From: an uncultured Bacteroidota bacterium
GTDB lineage: Bacteria; Bacteroidota; Bacteroidia; 2-12-FULL-35-15
Assembly: GCA_903881065.1 (NCBI GenBank)
Contig: CAIRRW010000160.1
Coordinates: forward strand, 1-8,448
Length of the DNA stretch: 8,448 bases
Reading direction: 5' to 3'
The stretch's first letter is position 1. Every line of letters starts with the position of its first letter. Position numbers and translations under genes: made by a program. This document shows positions 6,480-8,448 of the stretch, piece by piece. The notes under the pieces were generated by a model. It did no database searches, had not been told where the DNA came from, and saw nothing but the letters and a program-made list of their open reading frames with translations.

Positions 6480-7689
6480 GTATCGGTTGAGACAATTTTC
6501 TTTTTCTAAAAATCAATTCGTATTCTATTTTCAACCAGATTAAAAAACTCGGTAAACATTTCAATGCATAAGGGTCAACAAAGTGGTCTCTTAAATATCT
6601 AGGAAATAAATCCGAGTGCGATAAACTTGTTAAAATAAGGGCAAAGATAAGCAAAGCAAGATTCAATTTGTTTTTTTCATCGGCAATATACCAAATGGCT
6701 ACTCCGGTAATCGCAATAATAAAACTTGGCGACTCCACAGCATTGTTGAATATTGTTGTCCACACTAATATAGATGCTAAAAACAATAACTTGTATTGCG
6801 GATGCTGAAATGATTTATAACGAATATATTTTATGCAAAATAAAATAACTGCCGTGCCCTGCATTGCATACCTGCCAACATCACTCAATGTAAAATGTAA
6901 ATTGGAAGCTAGTAATTGCATAGCGGAAAAGTCGCCTTCATTTTTCGAATGAAGATTGATAACCGTTGTATACCAGCCATAATACTGCTTTATGAGTTCT
7001 CCCCAAGAAATAAATATCAATGGAGATAAAAATATAATGCAACTCCAGAATATCATATAACCGATAAACTTTAACCGCTGCGGATATAATATAAAAAGAG
7101 CAGCGCCAACAATCCCGAATATTTTTATAAACATACTTGATGCAATAAATAAAGCGGCAAGCCCGATTCTCTTCCGTTCGAAAGCAACAAAAGTTAAAAT
7201 AAATAATGCTGAAACCAATGGATTTACCTGCACATTCTGTATCGCCGTAAGTAATTCTAAAAGGATAAACCAAAGAATAAAGACTTTTTTCTTTTCATCA
7301 ATTTTTAATAATCTCACTGCAAAGTATAATGCCAATGCATTAAAAATACACCACAATACTACTCCAATATATTTTTGAAGCAGAGCAAACGGCATAATAA
7401 CAAATGGGAACGAAGGACTGTATAAATACAAATCATAATACTCGCTCCAATGATAATCATACATGGTTTTATGTTGAATAAGATGAAAAAAGGAATCCTG
7501 ATAAATGGTGTAATTATTCATTGAGCTGTGCAAAATGAAATCGTAAGAACCTACTTTAAATGGAGAGAAGATATCCTGGAAATAGGTCTGAACACCTGCA
7601 CCTGCAGCGATAACAATATATATAAGTAATATAAAATAGGGCTTTGAAATGAAAGAAGTAAATATGTTTTGTTTTTTTGGCTCAAGCAT
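6472..7689 (-). CDS. GT87-like (DUF2029) membrane glycosyltransferase
   Basis: A 405-residue integral membrane protein with about nine to eleven hydrophobic helices; the first spans roughly 17-35. After it comes an outer loop with acidic residues D50 and D65, one of which is the likely GT-C catalytic residue. Further marks of the GT87/DUF2029 family are YSPSFPFVIMPFALL (90-104), QVNPL (154-158), a lysine-rich helix end at MFIKIFG (186-192), and NNAVESPSFIIAITGVAIW (315-333), which corresponds to the conserved region near the family's C-terminal helices. Members such as the mycobacterial PimE take sugars from polyprenyl-phosphate donors and add them to acceptors outside the membrane. Here it is the first gene of a compact unit with a GT2 enzyme that could make such a donor. 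Sugar and acceptor cannot be told from the sequence. Confidence 0.8.
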   Translation of the reverse strand: MLEPKKQNIFTSFISKPYFILLIYIVIAAGAGVQTYFQDIFSPFKVGSYDFILHSSMNNYTIYQDSFFHLIQHKTMYDYHWSEYYDLYLYSPSFPFVIMPFALLQKYIGVVLWCIFNALALYFAVRLLKIDEKKKVFILWFILLELLTAIQNVQVNPLVSALFILTFVAFERKRIGLAALFIASSMFIKIFGIVGAALFILYPQRLKFIGYMIFWSCIIFLSPLIFISWGELIKQYYGWYTTVINLHSKNEGDFSAMQLLASNLHFTLSDVGRYAMQGTAVILFCIKYIRYKSFQHPQYKLLFLASILVWTTIFNNAVESPSFIIAITGVAIWYIADEKNKLNLALLIFALILTSLSHSDLFPRYLRDHFVDPYALKCLPSFLIWLKIEYELIFRKRKLSQPIHA

Positions 7690-7715
7690 TAATAAAAATA
7701 ACTGCTAATTAATCA

Positions 7716-7752
7716 TATTGCCCTAAGATATAAAAATATATTATTGGCAATA
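7716..7752 (-). promoter_or_regulatory. Possible promoter with flanking inverted repeat upstream of the GT87 gene
   Basis: The minus strand has TTG (7748-7750), 17 bases, then TATCTTAG (7723-7730), a one-mismatch copy of the TAnnTTTG -7 element, about 33 bases before the GT87 ATG. A 7-bp inverted repeat, TATTGCC (7716-7722) and GGCAATA (7746-7752), brackets this promoter, and an inner ATATA/TATAT pair lies between. It could be an operator, but the sequence is AT-rich and such repeats arise by chance. Confidence 0.3.
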
Positions 7753-7808
7753 AAATTAGTTGATAGAGCGAGACTTATTGCAGATGTTTACAAAGGATAA
7801 TCAAACAG

Positions 7809-8448
7809 TTACTTTTCAAAGTCCTCTTTATTCATTTTGTGATTTGGAGATAAAATTACCACATTTTGCCATGCTTCATTACCGTTTTTAGTATTGTTGA
7901 TTGAAAAATAGATACCCCCTAAATTGTACCATGATTCAACATTACTATAATTTAATTCCACGGATTTCTGAAAACATTGGAGGGCATCATTTATCTTATG
8001 TTGTGCATAAAACTTATATCCTTCATTTTGCAAAAGACTACTTAATCTATTTACCCGTTCTTTTACTAAAGGTTTAGAGGAAATAAAATTATCTGCAAGA
8101 AGCAAATTATCTGCGGCCTTAAAATAATCATGAATCCCCAAATAAGCATCTCCCAAAACTATATAAGTATCGGGATAGTTATGAAAAATGGCAAGTGATC
8201 GTTCACCATATAAAACAGCTTTATTATAATCTTGTATTTGTAATTTATTGTCCGTTTCATCATTTGCTTTTAATACATAGTTGATAGCTGCATATAAATT
8301 AGTTCGAACACTATTAGGCGCTGAATCAGCATCTGCAAAATAAAGTGTTTGATTGTTTTTCCATTCGGTATTTCTTGAAAATGTTTTGATTGAAAATAGT
8401 ATTAAAACAATACTTAAAATAACATTTGCAACCGCTTTGAAATGTTGA
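7809..8448 (-). CDS. TMTC-like membrane/TPR protein, C-terminal part (cut by right edge)
   Basis: The frame is open from the right edge to a TAA at 7809-7811, giving 212 residues of the C-terminus; the start is outside the window. A TTG at 8154-8156 is internal, since coding signal continues upstream without a stop. The fragment opens with a membrane helix (about residues 5-20), then SRNTEWKNNQTLYFADADSA followed by PNSVR (24-48). This segment is characteristic of bacterial relatives of TMTC proteins, in which a multi-helix GT-C domain is followed by TPRs. TPR-type helices follow: YPDTYIVLGDAYLGIHDYFK (91-110), EGYKFYAQHKINDALQCFQK (142-161) and VESWYNLGGIYFSINNTKNG (170-189). Animal TMTC proteins are O-mannosyltransferases of cadherins; the bacterial function is not established. 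It lies 119 bases before the GT87 gene on the same strand, with no clear terminator between them. Confidence 0.72.
   Translation of the reverse strand, partial: QHFKAVANVILSIVLILFSIKTFSRNTEWKNNQTLYFADADSAPNSVRTNLYAAINYVLKANDETDNKLQIQDYNKAVLYGERSLAIFHNYPDTYIVLGDAYLGIHDYFKAADNLLLADNFISSKPLVKERVNRLSSLLQNEGYKFYAQHKINDALQCFQKSVELNYSNVESWYNLGGIYFSINNTKNGNEAWQNVVILSPNHKMNKEDFEK

Noticed and set aside
6938..7273. A 111-codon minus-strand ORF
   Set aside because: It is an alternative frame inside the GT87-like gene, whose hydrophobic helices and family motifs support the other frame.
7809..8156. A complete 115-residue ORF starting at a TTG (8154-8156)
   Set aside because: The frame continues without a stop to the right edge, and the extra residues form a membrane helix, the TMTC-like SRNTEWK segment and the start of a TPR. 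The TTG is an internal leucine codon.

Overview
The window reads as a chromosomal segment of a member of the Bacteroidota. The evidence is the low GC content, the general lack of Shine-Dalgarno sequences in front of the genes, TAnnTTTG-type -7 promoter elements upstream of kbl and the tRNA, and protein families typical of that phylum (TMTC-like TPR proteins, GT87 proteins with an ESPSF motif, ARPYS-type GT39 proteins). Genus or species cannot be assigned from the sequence alone. All genes are on the minus strand except kbl. No stretch of more than 300 bases lacks a gene; the longest gaps are 128 bases (3171-3298) and 119 bases (7690-7808).

Left part (1-3170, minus strand, listed right to left as transcribed): nadE (NAD synthetase) and murF (last cytoplasmic step of peptidoglycan precursor assembly) form a two-gene unit with 9 bases between them. 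Then come tRNA-Ser(GGA) and, 16 bases further on, the TTG-initiated N-terminal part of a GT39/PMT-like membrane glycosyltransferase that runs off the left edge. Middle (3171-4489): a divergent region with a perfect 14-bp palindrome separates nadE from kbl (2-amino-3-ketobutyrate CoA ligase). kbl is the only plus-strand gene and converges on the next gene with 2 bases between the stop codons.

Right part (4492-8448, minus strand): the C-terminal half of a TMTC-like membrane/TPR protein enters from the right edge. After a 119-base gap with a possible promoter comes a tightly packed unit: GT87-like membrane glycosyltransferase, GT2 polyprenyl-phosphate-sugar synthase-like enzyme, NodB-type polysaccharide deacetylase, and dCMP deaminase. 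The gaps are an 8-base overlap, then 6 and 11 bases.

The most interesting content is the GT2 + deacetylase + GT-C set. It has the same enzyme classes as the ArnC/ArnD/ArnT route, in which a sugar is loaded on undecaprenyl phosphate, N-deprotected, then moved to an acceptor outside the membrane. I infer, without proof, that this unit is a small lipid-linked-sugar modification pathway, possibly ending in a free amino sugar on a surface glycan, lipid or protein. The rest of the window is ordinary housekeeping. I saw no CRISPR array, insertion sequence or phage gene.
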